A stretch of DNA of 64,000 nt from Martinezella calliandrae (GCF_030272695.1 NZ_JARFYN010000010.1:1-64000), one strand, 5' to 3'; positions 17,565 to 29,128 are shown, counted from the first letter of the stretch. Numbers and translations are program-made. Notes: generated from the sequence alone by a model not told the origin.

Positions 17565-18436
17565 GCCTTCAGGAAGAGGCTCGCTTTGCAGTGGTGGTCG
17601 TCGGTGCCTCGCGTGGCATTGGGAGGGCAATAGCCAAAGTCGTTGCCCGCGAAAAAGCTGTAGTCGTACTTGTGGCGCGGTCATCGGAAGGTCTGGCGGC
17701 TGCCGCGGCCGACGTGCGGGATGCCGGTGGCGAGGCTTATACACTGGAGCTCGATATTGTTGCATCCGACGCATCGACGCGTCTGCGTGATTTCTTGTCC
17801 GCAAACGGCTTGGTCTGCGATGTGCTTGTCAATAGTGCTGGATATGGGCTGCGTGGCGCAGCGATGAACCTTTCTGTCGAGGATCAGCTTGGGATCGTTG
17901 ATCTCAATATACGCGCCCTCACCGATCTGACCCTTCGCTTTTTGCCTCAAATGGCGGCGCGGCGGCGCGGCGGCGTGATCAATCTCGGCTCCATAGCCGG
18001 CTTCCTTCCCGGGCCGAATATGGCGTTGTATTATGCGAGCAAAAGCTTCGTGCGTTCCTTTTCGGAGGCGCTTCATCAGGAGCTGCGCGCCACCGGCGTG
18101 ACCATCACCTGTGTCGCTCCAGGGCCGGTGTCCACGGATTTCCTCGAAAGATCCGGCGCTGGCCGGGCGACGCTGTTCAAGATACTGCCCAAGCTGAATT
18201 CGGCCTATGTGGCCGAACGCGCGTGGCGCGGCTTCAAGTCCGGACGCCGTCTCGTCGTGCCAGGCATCTCGGCCAAGCTGGTCATCATTTCGGCAAAGCT
18301 GTTGCCTTCGGCAGTTCTGCTGCCAGTGGTCGGTCGATTGCAACGTCGCAGCGGCGATCCATGTCCCTGCGGATCGGGCAAGAAGTTCAAAGAATGCTGT
18401 GGCGCCCGTCGTCGCCAAACCGTCGGAAGTCATTGA
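17561..18436 (+). CDS. SDR oxidoreductase with C-terminal SEC-C zinc motif
   Basis: A 291-residue protein in two parts. Residues 1-255 are a classical SDR: VVGASRGIGRAI for NAD(P), NSAGYG, and catalytic YYASKSF. The last 30 residues contain DPCPCGSGKKFKECCG, a SEC-C motif (Cys-x-Cys...Cys-Cys) like the zinc-binding tail of SecA. SEC-C tails bind zinc and often tether proteins to ribosomes or SecB. Its presence on an SDR is unusual. The gene is the last of the ICMT-acyltransferase-SDR operon and may reduce a keto intermediate made there. The function is inferred only from neighbours. Confidence 0.88.
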   Translation: MSLQEEARFAVVVVGASRGIGRAIAKVVAREKAVVVLVARSSEGLAAAAADVRDAGGEAYTLELDIVASDASTRLRDFLSANGLVCDVLVNSAGYGLRGAAMNLSVEDQLGIVDLNIRALTDLTLRFLPQMAARRRGGVINLGSIAGFLPGPNMALYYASKSFVRSFSEALHQELRATGVTITCVAPGPVSTDFLERSGAGRATLFKILPKLNSAYVAERAWRGFKSGRRLVVPGISAKLVIISAKLLPSAVLLPVVGRLQRRSGDPCPCGSGKKFKECCGARRRQTVGSH

Positions 18437-18881
18437 CGATCGATACGACGGGCCCTCTTTCATGCTTTGAGGTCGATCAGCCGAATGTCACCAGATTGAA
18501 GCCTAGCAGCGACCCGCCGGGAAACTGGACCAATCTGCGCCGATAGCGACGAGAGGTTGAAGGCTTTGACGACACGAGCGCCGGGCACAAGATCGCCGAC
18601 GATTCCACCCGATAGCCGGCCATGGAGTTGTCCTGCTTTGCCGTCCCGGATGCCCTTCCCTATATGGAAGATGGCACGCTCGTCGCCTCCTACCCCATTG
18701 GTATACAGATGCCGGTCCGATTTCGCTTTATTATGTCATTCGCGCACTTTTGCCTGCCAGACATGTTTTTTTGTTGATTTTATTAGAGAAATCGCTCGAA
18801 AAGCCAAGATGGCGGTGCGGTTCGCCGGCGGCCTCAGCCCTGCGTCCTACTAGGATTTCGCTCCAGCCGCACCGGCCGGCA
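18437..18881. other. Gene-poor stretch upstream of kdp
   Basis: No intact gene is convincing here. It contains the minus-strand remnant at 18460-18620. The rest, including a plus-strand frame of about 98 codons, shows poor coding character. Confidence 0.5.
18460..18620 (-). pseudogene. Possible F420/NADP oxidoreductase-like remnant
   Basis: On the minus strand a frame ending at a TGA (18460-18462) includes GDLVPGARVVKAFN, which matches the core of the NADPH-dependent F420 reductase-like family (typical form LVPGARVVKAFNTL). The Rossmann nucleotide loop is not found upstream and the segment after the motif does not look family-like. It is best read as a decayed fragment. Confidence 0.35.
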
Positions 18882-18898
18882 TTTATAAGATTTTTATA
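18882..18898. promoter_or_regulatory. TTTATA direct repeat, candidate KdpE site
   Basis: TTTATA occurs at 18882-18887 and 18893-18898, an 11-bp period, about one helical turn. The E. coli kdp operator is likewise a T-rich pair of TTTATA/TTTACA-like elements. It is 169 bp upstream of the first small ORF of the kdp unit. The site assignment is inferred. Confidence 0.45.
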
Positions 18899-18994
18899 TC
18901 TTTCCCTGTCCCATCGTCTCGAACCTTAATGCCGTTCGGCCGCATAATAATGCAAGAGATGTCGGAAGATAATCTCTTCGCCAGGAAGAAACGA

Positions 18995-19019
18995 AAGGCG
19001 CCTTCTTCGAAGGTGCCTT
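18995..19019 (+). other. Leader hairpin upstream of kdp
   Basis: AAGGCGCCTTC pairs with GAAGGTGCCTT over 11 positions with one G-U pair and a three-base loop. It lies 47 bp before the first small kdp ORF. No T-run follows. It may be a structural element in the 5' untranslated region. Confidence 0.4.
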
Positions 19020-19066
19020 CGGTCTATTTCGGCGTTCAACAAGAACAAATCAAGGATTCACGATCG

Positions 19067-19150
19067 ATGATGGACCTTCTTCTTATCGGGATCGGTGTTT
19101 TATTTTTCATCCTTTGCATCGCTTACACCAAAGCCTGCGACAGCCTTTAG
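19067..19150 (+). CDS. 27-residue membrane protein preceding kdpF
   Basis: The peptide starts MMDLLLIGIGVLFFILCIAY and ends TKACDSL, so it is one transmembrane helix followed by a short polar tail with a cysteine. AAGGA at 19052-19056 lies 10 bp upstream of the ATG. Its stop is 14 bp before kdpF. Similar tiny ORFs with an 'AY...CD.L' ending precede kdpF in other bacteria as far as I recall. It may be a KdpF-like accessory peptide. A longer in-frame start at 18929 would add a charged extension crossing the hairpin and is less likely. Confidence 0.6.
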   Translation: MMDLLLIGIGVLFFILCIAYTKACDSL

Positions 19151-19164
19151 TCGGAGAGACACCA

Positions 19165-19254
19165 ATGCTCCTGGATTACATTCTCGGTGGCGGCGTGACA
19201 CTCTTTCTCACCGCTTACCTGATTTACGCTCTCATTCGCCCTGAGCGCTTTTAG
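19165..19254 (+). CDS. kdpF: K+-transporting ATPase subunit F
   Basis: A 29-residue single-helix peptide, MLLDYILGGGVTLFLTAYL followed by IYALIRPERF. The ending YALIRPERF is diagnostic of KdpF, the small subunit that stabilises the KdpFABC complex in the inner membrane. GGAGAG precedes the ATG. kdpA starts 32 bp later. Confidence 0.93.
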   Translation: MLLDYILGGGVTLFLTAYLIYALIRPERF

Positions 19255-19286
19255 TTCCATAGCGCCGGGTAGGGAAAGTTACCACC

Positions 19287-20990
<1,704 letters not shown>

Positions 20991-20993
20991 GGA

Positions 20994-21164
20994 ATGACTG
21001 TGATGTCGCAGCCCATATTCATCCGGCTTCGAAAATTCATCGACCCGCGTCCCTATGACAGGGGGCGTGGCCCGGCCCGGATGGCATGCGCTTCCGACGT
21101 TATCCTGGCTGCGATGGTCGTACTGTTCGTCGGTCTTGTCGTCTTCAGAATTTTACTGGGCTGA
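20994..21164 (+). CDS. 56-residue membrane ORF between kdpA and kdpB
   Basis: The frame starts three bases after the kdpA stop (the downstream M at 21003 gives 53 residues) and reaches a stop at 21162-21164. It has a basic N-terminal half ([16 protein letters not shown]) and a C-terminal helix [21 protein letters not shown] preceding TAAGGA can serve as ribosome site. This is an insertion in the usual kdpA-kdpB gap. It resembles a membrane-anchored small protein. I do not know a name. A role in complex assembly is inference. Confidence 0.55.
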   Translation: MTVMSQPIFIRLRKFIDPRPYDRGRGPARMACASDVILAAMVVLFVGLVVFRILLG

Positions 21165-21211
21165 TCGGGCAATCCCGATCCGCCGTCTCCCTCTTCACGC
21201 TGGAGTCTCTT

Positions 21212-23302
21212 ATGAGCCAGTCAAAATCCGCGAGTATTATGGATTCTCGCATCCTCGTTCCGGCCGTGGGCGGCGCTTTCAAGAAGCTTAACCCGCGGAC
21301 CCTTGCCAAAAACCCCGTCATGTTCGTGGTCGCCGTCGTCTCGATGTTGACCACCGTCCTCTTCCTGCGCGATCTATTGACCGGCGGCGGCAATCTCGGT
21401 TTCTCCCTCCAGATCAACATCTGGCTCTGGTTCACCGTGCTATTTGCCAATTTCGCCGAAGCTGTCGCCGAGGGCCGCGGCAAGGCGCAGGCTGAATCGC
21501 TGCGCAAGTCGCGCACCGAAACTCAGGCGAAGCTTCTGATCGGTAACAGCCGTACCGACTACAAGATGGTGCCCGGCACGAACCTGAAGGTCGGCGATGT
21601 CGTGCTCGTCGAAGCCGGCGACATCATCCCCTCCGATGGTGAAGTGATCGAAGGTGTCGCCTCGGTCAACGAAGCGGCCATCACCGGTGAATCTGCTCCC
21701 GTCATCCGCGAATCCGGCGGCGACCGCTCGGCCGTCACCGGCGGCACGCAAGTGCTGTCGGATGAGATCCGTGTCCGCATCACAGCGGCAGCCGGCTCGA
21801 CCTTCATCGACCGTATGATTGCGCTTGTCGAAGGCGCAGAGCGCCAGAAGACGCCGAACGAGATCGCCCTCAATATCCTGCTTGCCGGCATGACGTTGAT
21901 CTTTGTCCTGGCTACTGTGACGATCCCGAGCTTTGCGGCCTATGCCGGCGGCTCGATCTCCACCGTCATTCTCGTCGCTTTGTTCGTGACGCTGATCCCA
22001 ACCACGATCGGCGCACTGCTCTCGGCGATCGGCATCGCCGGCATGGACCGTCTGGTGCGCTTCAATGTGCTCGCCATGTCCGGCCGCGCCGTCGAAGCTG
22101 CCGGCGACGTCGATACGTTGCTGCTCGACAAGACCGGCACGATCACCCTCGGCAACCGTCAGGCCACCTCCTTCCGTCCGGTCAAAGGTGTGACGGAACA
22201 GGATCTGGCCGATGCGGCACAGCTCGCTTCGCTCGCCGACGAAACCCCGGAAGGACGCTCGATCGTCGTGCTTGCCAAAGAAAAATATTCAATCCGCGGC
22301 CGCGATATGACCAGCCTGAAGGCCACCTTCGTGCCTTTCACCGCCCAGACGCGCATGAGCGGCGTCGATGTCGAAGGCTCGTCGATCCGCAAGGGCGCGG
22401 TGGACGCGGTTCTGGCCTATGTCAGCGGCAGTGCCGCCACGGCCTCGAACAGCGGGGCGACCGTGTTGTCGCGCACCAATAGTGAGACGATCCGCGACAT
22501 GCAGACAATCGCGGACGAAATCGCCAAGGCCGGTGGCACGCCGCTTGCGGTGGCCCGTGACGGTCATTTGCTCGGCGTCATCCAGCTCAAGGATATCGTC
22601 AAGGGCGGCATCCGCGAGCGCTTCGCCGAGCTGCGCCGCATGGGCATCCGCACCGTAATGATCACCGGCGACAATCCGCTGACGGCAGCCGCCATTGCCG
22701 CGGAAGCCGGCGTGGATGACTTTCTTGCGCAAGCAACGCCGGAAATGAAGCTGGCGCTGATGCGCGAGGAACAGGCGCAGGGCAAACTGGTCGCCATGTG
22801 CGGCGACGGTACGAACGACGCCCCCGCGCTTGCCCAGGCAGACGTCGGTGTCGCCATGAACACCGGTACGGTGGCCGCCCGCGAGGCCGGCAACATGGTC
22901 GACCTCGACAGCGACCCGACGAAGCTCATCGAAATCGTGGAGATCGGCAAGCAGTTGCTGATGACCCGCGGCGCACTGACCACCTTCTCGATCGCCAACG
23001 ACATCGCCAAATATTTCGCCATCATCCCGGCGATGTTCATTGCCTTCTATCCGCAACTGAAGATGCTAAACGTCATGGGGCTGGCCACGCCGCAAAGCGC
23101 CATCCTTTCGGCCATCATCTTCAATGCGCTGATCATCATCGCCCTGATCCCATTGTCGCTGAAGGGCGTTCGCTATCGTCCGATCGGCGCCGGCGCCCTG
23201 CTCAGCCGCAACCTTTTGATCTACGGCGTCGGCGGCATCATCGTGCCCTTTATCGGCATCAAGGCCATCGACATGGCGATTACCGCCATCGGCCTCGCCT
23301 AA
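21212..23302 (+). CDS. kdpB: K+-transporting P-type ATPase subunit B
   Basis: A 696-residue P-type ATPase. The phosphorylation site is [11 protein letters not shown], the hinge is [16 protein letters not shown], and the TGE loop is [10 protein letters not shown]. The chosen ATG at 21212 begins [20 protein letters not shown], matching KdpB starts. Upstream codons in the same frame continue the preceding small ORF region and are not expected. KdpB hydrolyses ATP to drive K+ uptake via KdpA. Confidence 0.97.
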   Translation: MSQSKSASIMDSRILVPAVGGAFKKLNPRTLAKNPVMFVVAVVSMLTTVLFLRDLLTGGGNLGFSLQINIWLWFTVLFANFAEAVAEGRGKAQAESLRKSRTETQAKLLIGNSRTDYKMVPGTNLKVGDVVLVEAGDIIPSDGEVIEGVASVNEAAITGESAPVIRESGGDRSAVTGGTQVLSDEIRVRITAAAGSTFIDRMIALVEGAERQKTPNEIALNILLAGMTLIFVLATVTIPSFAAYAGGSISTVILVALFVTLIPTTIGALLSAIGIAGMDRLVRFNVLAMSGRAVEAAGDVDTLLLDKTGTITLGNRQATSFRPVKGVTEQDLADAAQLASLADETPEGRSIVVLAKEKYSIRGRDMTSLKATFVPFTAQTRMSGVDVEGSSIRKGAVDAVLAYVSGSAATASNSGATVLSRTNSETIRDMQTIADEIAKAGGTPLAVARDGHLLGVIQLKDIVKGGIRERFAELRRMGIRTVMITGDNPLTAAAIAAEAGVDDFLAQATPEMKLALMREEQAQGKLVAMCGDGTNDAPALAQADVGVAMNTGTVAAREAGNMVDLDSDPTKLIEIVEIGKQLLMTRGALTTFSIANDIAKYFAIIPAMFIAFYPQLKMLNVMGLATPQSAILSAIIFNALIIIALIPLSLKGVRYRPIGAGALLSRNLLIYGVGGIIVPFIGIKAIDMAITAIGLA

Positions 23303-23314
23303 GGAGTTCTTATC

Positions 23315-23920
23315 ATGTTGAGACAAATCAGACCGGCCATCGTGATGATCGTCGTCATGACAGCAGTCACCGGCCTCCTCTACCCAATCGCCATGACCGG
23401 CGCTGCCCAAGCGCTCTTCCCTTATCAGGCCAATGGCAGCCTGGTGGAGAAAGACGGCAAGGTGATCGGTTCGACGCTCATCGGCCAGAATTTCACTTCT
23501 GACCGCTATTTCCATGGTCGCCCGTCGGCCACAACCGGCGCAGATCCAAATGACGCAACCAAGACAGTTGCCGCACCCTATAATGCAGTCAATTCCATGG
23601 GTTCCAATCTCGGCCCGACCAGCTCGAGCATGATCACCCGCATCAAGGGTGACGTCGCAACGCTGCAGGCGCAGAATCCGAATACGCCGGTTCCGATCGA
23701 CCTGGTCACCACCTCGGGCAGTGGTCTCGATCCGGATATTTCGCCTGCTGACGCCTATTTCCAGATCCCGCGTGTCGCCAAGGCGCGCGGCATGGATGAG
23801 ACTAAGGTTCGCTCGATCGTCGATGCCGCCGTCGAGCCGCGTGAACTCGGCGTACTCGGCGAAACTGTCGTCAACGTCCTGGCATTGAACCAGGCGTTGG
23901 ATGCTTCTATGACTCAGTAA
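23315..23920 (+). CDS. kdpC: K+-transporting ATPase subunit C
   Basis: A 201-residue subunit with one N-terminal transmembrane helix ([20 protein letters not shown]) and a periplasmic/cytosolic domain containing [14 protein letters not shown] and [15 protein letters not shown], both KdpC hallmarks. It stabilises the KdpFABC complex and raises ATP affinity. AAGGAG lies 8 bp before the ATG. Confidence 0.96.
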   Translation: MLRQIRPAIVMIVVMTAVTGLLYPIAMTGAAQALFPYQANGSLVEKDGKVIGSTLIGQNFTSDRYFHGRPSATTGADPNDATKTVAAPYNAVNSMGSNLGPTSSSMITRIKGDVATLQAQNPNTPVPIDLVTTSGSGLDPDISPADAYFQIPRVAKARGMDETKVRSIVDAAVEPRELGVLGETVVNVLALNQALDASMTQ

Positions 23921-23981
23921 GACCAATGGCTTGAGGCGGCCGTGACCGCCTCAACCTCCATCCGTCACGAAAGATCAATCG

Positions 23982-26693
23982 ATGCCAGACGATAGCCGCG
24001 ACACGCTGAGCAGGCCCTCGCCCGACGCGCTTCTGGAAAAGGCGCGGCAGGAAACGCGTGGCCGCTTGAAGATCTTTCTGGGCGCGGCGCCCGGCGTCGG
24101 CAAGACCTATGAAATGCTGATCTCCGGCAAAGCCAAAATGGCCGACGGCGTCGATGTCGTCGTCGGTGTGGTCGAGACCCATGGCCGGCGGGAGACGGAG
24201 GCCTTGCTTGAAGGCTTCGAGATCATTCCCCGCGTCCATGTCGACTATAAGGGTCGCGCGCTGGACGAGATGGACCTCGATGCCATCCTGAAGCGCCGTC
24301 CCGGCCTGGTATTGGTCGATGAGCTTGCCCACACCAATGCGCAGGGCAGCCGCCATCCGAAGCGCTACCTGGATGTCATGGAACTGCTTGATCGCGGCAT
24401 CGACGTCTATACGACGTTGAATATCCAGCACGTCGAAAGCCTGAATGACGTCGTCTCGCAGATCACCCGCGTGCGTGTGCGCGAAACCGTACCGGATTCG
24501 ATCATCGATATGGCCGACGATGTCGAGATCATCGATCTGACGCCCGATGACTTGATCAAGCGCCTACATGACGGCAAGGTCTATGTGTCAAAAACAGCCG
24601 AGCGCGCGCTGACCAACTATTTTACCCCCGGCAATCTGACGGCGCTGCGAGAGCTGGCTTTGAGGCGCACTGCGCAGCGGGTCGATGACCAGCTTTTGAC
24701 CCACATGCAGGCACATGCGATCCCCGGCCCCTGGGCGGCAGGCGAGCGTGTGCTGGTTTCCATCGATCACCATCCGCGCTCGGCCTTGCTGGTGCGCTAC
24801 GCCGCCCGCATGGCCTCGCGCCTTCGCGCGCCTTGGGCGGCAGTCTATGTCGAGACCAACCGGTCCATCAACCTGACCGAGACGCAGCGCGATACGATTG
24901 CGGCAACGCTCCGACTTGCCGAGCAACTCGGCGGCGAGGCCATCACCATTCCTGGCCGTGAGGTCGCCGAAGAGCTGCTGCGCCATTCGGCGAGCAACAA
25001 TGTCACTCACATTGTCATCGGCTCGCCGAAGATCGGCACATGGCGGGATTGGTCTAAACGATCGGTTTCTTACGAATTGATCCGCAAGGCCGGCGACATC
25101 AGCGTTCACGTCATTTCCGGCAATGACACGGAGGGTTCGGCGGCGAGCCGCGGCGTCAGAGCGGCGCCCCCGCCTTCCCCGTTTCAGTTGCGCGGCTATT
25201 TGCTGGCAACGCTCTACGTCGCCGTCGCCCTCGGTTTCTGCGTCATCCTTGATCAGGTTCTCGATGTTCGCAATCTGGCGCTGGTGTTCCTGATGGCGGT
25301 GCTGGCCTCGGCCGTGACGCAAGGCTTGCGGCCGGCACTCTATTCCTGCCTTCTGAGTGCGCTTGCCTTCAACTTCTTCTTCCTGCCGCCTCGCTTTACG
25401 CTGACAATCAGCGATCCGGAAAGTGTGCTCGCCTTCTTCTTCTTTCTTGGCGTCGCCGTCATTGCCAGCAATCTGACGGCCACGGTACAACGGCAGGCCG
25501 CCTCCGCTCGCCAGCGAGCACGCACGACAGAGGATCTTTATCTTTTCTCCAAGAAGCTTGCCGGCACTGGAACGCTGGATGACGTACTTTGGGCGACGGC
25601 TTTCCAGATCGCGTCGATGCTGAAGGTGCGCGTGGTGCTGCTGCTGCCCGAGGACGGCACGATTGCCGTGAAGGCCGGCTATCCGCCCGACGATACGCTC
25701 GACGATGCCGATATTGCTGCCGCACGCTGGGCTTGGGAGCATAATCATGCCGCCGGGCGTGGAGCAGATACGCTGCCGGGGGCCAAGCGTCTTTATGTGC
25801 CGCTGCGCACCGGCCGTACGGCCGTCGGCGTCATCGGCCTCGACAGTGATCGTCGCGACGGTCCGCTATTGACGCCGGAACAGCAACGCCTTCTCGATGC
25901 ATTGGCCGATCAGGCAGCGCTCGCCATCGAGCGCGTTCTATTGGTTGCCGATGTCGACCGTGCCAAGCTGGCCGTCGAAGCTGACCGACTGCGCTCCGCC
26001 TTGCTGACGTCGATCTCGCACGATCTCAAGACGCCGCTCGCGGCCATACTCGGTGCTGCCGGCACGTTGCGCGACTATCTGGAAACCCTACCGCATGAAG
26101 ATCGTGTCGAACTTCTGTCGACCGTGGTCGATGAATCCGAGCGGCTAAACCGCTTCATCGCCAACCTGCTAGACATGACCAAAATCGAGTCCGGCGCGAT
26201 GGAGCCGAACTATGCCCTACATTATGCCGGTGATATCGTCGGCAGCGCGCTTCGGCGAGGGGCAAAAATCCTCGCCCGGCATCGCGTCGAGGTGCAAATT
26301 CCGCTCGATCTGCCGATGGTGCGGGTCGACCCCGTCCTCTTCGAGCAGGTGCTGTTCAATCTGCTCGACAATGCCGCCAAATATGCGCCCGATGACTCTA
26401 CCATTCGCCTGGAGGCCTGGGCCGATGTCGACAACATCGTTTTCCGCGTCATGGATGAAGGCCCGGGCATTCCGCCCGCCGATCTCGAACGAGTCTTCGA
26501 TACCTTCTATCGCGTCCGCAAGGGCGATCAGGTGCGGGCCGGCACCGGCCTCGGCCTGTCTATTAGCCGTGGATTTATCGAGGCCATGGGTGGCACAATC
26601 ACCGCAGGCAACCGAACTGATCGCCAAGGCGCGGTCTTCACGATCCGCCTGCCGAAACCAACAGATGTACCTAAGCTGGATGAATTGAAATGA
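23982..26693 (+). CDS. kdpD: Osmosensitive K+ sensor histidine kinase
   Basis: A 903-residue sensor. The N-terminal KdpD domain has a Walker-like GAAPGVGKTYEML and the DELAHTNAQGSRHPKR motif. A universal-stress-like domain follows, then four clustered helices (DUF4118, residues about 405-500), a GAF-like region, the phosphoacceptor ISHDLKTPLAAILG (His near 676) and ATPase boxes NLLDNAAKYAP and GTGLGLSISRG. It senses K+ limitation and phosphorylates KdpE. It overlaps kdpE by ATGA (26690-26693). Confidence 0.97.
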   Translation: MPDDSRDTLSRPSPDALLEKARQETRGRLKIFLGAAPGVGKTYEMLISGKAKMADGVDVVVGVVETHGRRETEALLEGFEIIPRVHVDYKGRALDEMDLDAILKRRPGLVLVDELAHTNAQGSRHPKRYLDVMELLDRGIDVYTTLNIQHVESLNDVVSQITRVRVRETVPDSIIDMADDVEIIDLTPDDLIKRLHDGKVYVSKTAERALTNYFTPGNLTALRELALRRTAQRVDDQLLTHMQAHAIPGPWAAGERVLVSIDHHPRSALLVRYAARMASRLRAPWAAVYVETNRSINLTETQRDTIAATLRLAEQLGGEAITIPGREVAEELLRHSASNNVTHIVIGSPKIGTWRDWSKRSVSYELIRKAGDISVHVISGNDTEGSAASRGVRAAPPPSPFQLRGYLLATLYVAVALGFCVILDQVLDVRNLALVFLMAVLASAVTQGLRPALYSCLLSALAFNFFFLPPRFTLTISDPESVLAFFFFLGVAVIASNLTATVQRQAASARQRARTTEDLYLFSKKLAGTGTLDDVLWATAFQIASMLKVRVVLLLPEDGTIAVKAGYPPDDTLDDADIAAARWAWEHNHAAGRGADTLPGAKRLYVPLRTGRTAVGVIGLDSDRRDGPLLTPEQQRLLDALADQAALAIERVLLVADVDRAKLAVEADRLRSALLTSISHDLKTPLAAILGAAGTLRDYLETLPHEDRVELLSTVVDESERLNRFIANLLDMTKIESGAMEPNYALHYAGDIVGSALRRGAKILARHRVEVQIPLDLPMVRVDPVLFEQVLFNLLDNAAKYAPDDSTIRLEAWADVDNIVFRVMDEGPGIPPADLERVFDTFYRVRKGDQVRAGTGLGLSISRGFIEAMGGTITAGNRTDRQGAVFTIRLPKPTDVPKLDELK

Positions 26694-27382
26694 CCACGAC
26701 CGCCGTCAGGATACTCGTTGTCGATGACGAGCCGCCGATCCGCAAATTGCTGCGCGTCGGTTTGAGTGCACAAGGCTACGCCGTCAGCGAAGCCCAGAAT
26801 GCCGCCGCGGCGCGGCTTTCCGTAAAGGAAGAGCAGCCCGATCTGATCGTGCTCGATCTCGGCCTGCCCGACAAGCCCGGCCATGACCTCCTGCAGGAAT
26901 GGCGCGAAGACGGGTTGCAGATGCCGGTCGTCATCCTTTCGAGCCGAACCGATGAGGCCGGCATCGTCAAGGCGCTGGAAACCGGCGCCGACGATTACGT
27001 TACCAAGCCTTTCGGTATGAACGAGCTGGCGGCGCGCATCCGCGTCGCGCTTCGTCACCGTCTGCAGCAACAGGGCGAAAAAGCGATCTTCCAAACCGGC
27101 GGCCTGTCGATCGACCTCGTCAAACGCATCGTCAAGGTGGACGGCAAGGAAGTGAAACTCTCGCCGAAGGAATACGATATCCTGCGGGTCCTGGCGCAGC
27201 ACGCCGGTAAGGTGCTGACGCATCAGTTCCTGCTGAAGCAGGTCTGGGGTCCGGCGGCGGATGTGCAGTATCTGCGCGTCTACGTCCGTCAGCTCCGGCA
27301 AAAGGTTGAACAGATTCCCGACCAACCGCAATACATCACCACGGAGACCGGCGTTGGCTATCGCCTGCGTGAGCCGGATTGA
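26690..27382 (+). CDS. kdpE: kdp operon response regulator
   Basis: A 230-residue OmpR-type regulator: acidic DDEPP, phosphoacceptor LIVLDLGLPDKPGHDLL, lysine in YVTKPFG, and a winged helix with LSPKEYDILRVLAQHAGKVLT. Overlap with kdpD marks the cognate pair. It should activate kdp transcription at the T-rich region near 18882. Confidence 0.96.
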   Translation: MTTTAVRILVVDDEPPIRKLLRVGLSAQGYAVSEAQNAAAARLSVKEEQPDLIVLDLGLPDKPGHDLLQEWREDGLQMPVVILSSRTDEAGIVKALETGADDYVTKPFGMNELAARIRVALRHRLQQQGEKAIFQTGGLSIDLVKRIVKVDGKEVKLSPKEYDILRVLAQHAGKVLTHQFLLKQVWGPAADVQYLRVYVRQLRQKVEQIPDQPQYITTETGVGYRLREPD

Positions 27383-27474
27383 GGTCGTAATCCTCATGAA
27401 TTGCCTGAGTGCTTGCCCTATAGCGAGGCAGGGATTGCGACGTCATGCCAAATTATCGATCTCCGAGCGTGAGA

Positions 27475-27936
27475 ATGACCATGGACCTTTCCACCATCAT
27501 CCTGCCCGAGCATGTCTTCGTCGGTATTAATGCGCCGACCAAGTGGCGGGCTTTGCAAATTCTGTCGTCGAAAGCGGCTCATTGCCTCGGCCTAGACGAA
27601 AACGCGGTCCTGCGGGCGCTCGAGGCACGGGAAAAGCTCGGAACGACCGGGATCGGCAACGGCATAGCAGTTCCTCACGCGGCAATCGTGGGGATGACAA
27701 GACCGCGGGGGCTCATGGTCCGCTTCGGCCACCCCGTCGATTTCGAAGCGATAGACGACATTCCGACCGATCTGGCCTTTGTCCTGTTGTTTGCCGAAAA
27801 CGGCCGTAGCGAATATCTGAACGTGCTCGCCGCCATCGCCAGGCGGATTAGAATGGAAGGCGTGTTGACCGCCATGCGCCAGGCAAAGAGTGCTGATGAA
27901 CTCTATTCCGTCTTCATGGCCGGATCGATTTGCTGA
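27475..27936 (+). CDS. PTS EIIA(Ntr)-like regulatory protein
   Basis: About 153 residues, the usual size of a PtsN-type EIIA. The core motif GIGNGIAVPHAAIVGM carries the phosphorylatable histidine, and the later DIPTDLAFVLLFAENG and LNVLAAIARRIR segments match EIIA(Ntr). The start is uncertain between ATGs at 27445, 27475 and 27481. I chose the middle one because homologues begin near MDLSTIILPEHVF. It follows kdpE by about 90 bp on the same strand. In E. coli, dephosphorylated EIIA(Ntr) binds KdpD and stimulates it, so a dedicated copy at the end of the kdp operon is meaningful. Its function here is inferred. Confidence 0.87.
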   Translation: MTMDLSTIILPEHVFVGINAPTKWRALQILSSKAAHCLGLDENAVLRALEAREKLGTTGIGNGIAVPHAAIVGMTRPRGLMVRFGHPVDFEAIDDIPTDLAFVLLFAENGRSEYLNVLAAIARRIRMEGVLTAMRQAKSADELYSVFMAGSIC

Positions 27937-28093
27937 TGCCGCATCGGTTGGTTGCGGACCAAGCACGAGAATGCGATTCCACATTGCTTGATTCTATGGG
28001 ATGCCGTTCTATGTAATTGCCTCTGACAGGTACAATCTTCGTTACTTTATACGACCATGTTGATAGAGTTTAGGGACAACGAAGGAGGTCACC

Positions 28094-29122
28094 ATGCAGA
28101 CGATAAGGCTTTCGCGGCTTCTTGCCGCCGCGGTTCTCATCGGCGGTTTTTCGCTCACAGCGGTAGCGCCGACTTGGGCCGCGGATAAGACGATTCTCAA
28201 CGTTTCCTACGATCCAACGCGCGAATTGTACAAGGATTTCAATGACGTCTTTGCCGCGAAGTGGAAGAAGGATACGGGTGAAAGCCTCACCATCAAGGCC
28301 TCGCATGGCGGCTCCGGAGCCCAGGCCCGCTCAGTCATCGACGGCCTTGAGGCCGATGTCGTGACGTTGGCGCTGGAAGGCGACATCGACGCCATCGCCA
28401 AGGCGACCAAGAAAATTCCGGCCGACTGGAAGACCAAATTCCCAAACAATAGCGTTCCCTACACCTCGACCATCGTCTTCCTCGTGCGCAAGGGCAATCC
28501 GAAGGGCATCAAGGATTGGTCGGATCTCGTCAAGGGCGACGTGCAAGTGATCACGCCGAACCCGAAGACCTCCGGCGGGGCTCGCTGGAACATCCTGGCA
28601 GCCTGGGCCTGGGCCAAGCAGACCAATGGCGGCGATGACGCCAAGGCGCAGGAATACGTCACGCAGTTGCTGAAGCATGTGCCGGTGCTCGATACCGGTG
28701 CCCGCGGCGCCACCACGACGTTTGTCCAGCGCGGTCTCGGCGATGTTCTGCTCGCCTGGGAAAACGAGGCTTATCTTTCGCTTGAAGAACTCGGCCCCGA
28801 CAAATTCGAGATCGTCACGCCCTCCGTTTCGATCCGTGCCGACCCGCCGGTTGCTGTCGTCGAAGCCAATGCCGACGCCAAGGGCACCCGCAAGGCCGCA
28901 GAAGCCTATCTGAACTATCTCTATTCCGATGAGGGCCAGAAGATTGCTGCCAAGCATTTCTACCGGCCGATCAAGCCTGAAGTGGCCGACCCCAAGGATA
29001 TTGCCCGATTCCCGAGTTTGAAGTTGGCCACGATTGACGATTTCGGTGGATGGTCCCAAGCTCAGCCGAAGTTCTTCGATGATGGTGGCATCTTCGATCA
29101 GATGTACAAGCCGGGGCAATAA
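28094..29122 (+). CDS. Sulfate ABC transporter substrate-binding protein
   Basis: A 342-residue periplasmic protein of the Sbp/CysP family, with a signal peptide ending near TWAADK. The family motifs [32 protein letters not shown] and [16 protein letters not shown] are intact. GAAGGAGGTCACC is a strong ribosome site. It should deliver sulfate or thiosulfate to the permease encoded next. I cannot tell Sbp from CysP by eye. Confidence 0.95.
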   Translation: MQTIRLSRLLAAAVLIGGFSLTAVAPTWAADKTILNVSYDPTRELYKDFNDVFAAKWKKDTGESLTIKASHGGSGAQARSVIDGLEADVVTLALEGDIDAIAKATKKIPADWKTKFPNNSVPYTSTIVFLVRKGNPKGIKDWSDLVKGDVQVITPNPKTSGGARWNILAAWAWAKQTNGGDDAKAQEYVTQLLKHVPVLDTGARGATTTFVQRGLGDVLLAWENEAYLSLEELGPDKFEIVTPSVSIRADPPVAVVEANADAKGTRKAAEAYLNYLYSDEGQKIAAKHFYRPIKPEVADPKDIARFPSLKLATIDDFGGWSQAQPKFFDDGGIFDQMYKPGQ

Positions 29123-29128
29123 CTCTGA

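Noticed and set aside
18557..18853. Plus-strand frame of about 98 codons
   Set aside because: Composition is not protein-like and a minus-strand remnant explains part of the region better.
18929..19066. Longer start for the small ORF before kdpF
   Set aside because: The extension crosses a strong hairpin and is charged and unlike the short conserved helix; the ATG at 19067 has its own AAGGA site.
27445..27474. Extended start for the EIIA(Ntr)-like protein
   Set aside because: The extra residues are unlike the family; the start near 27475 or 27481 is closer to homologues, although it stays uncertain.
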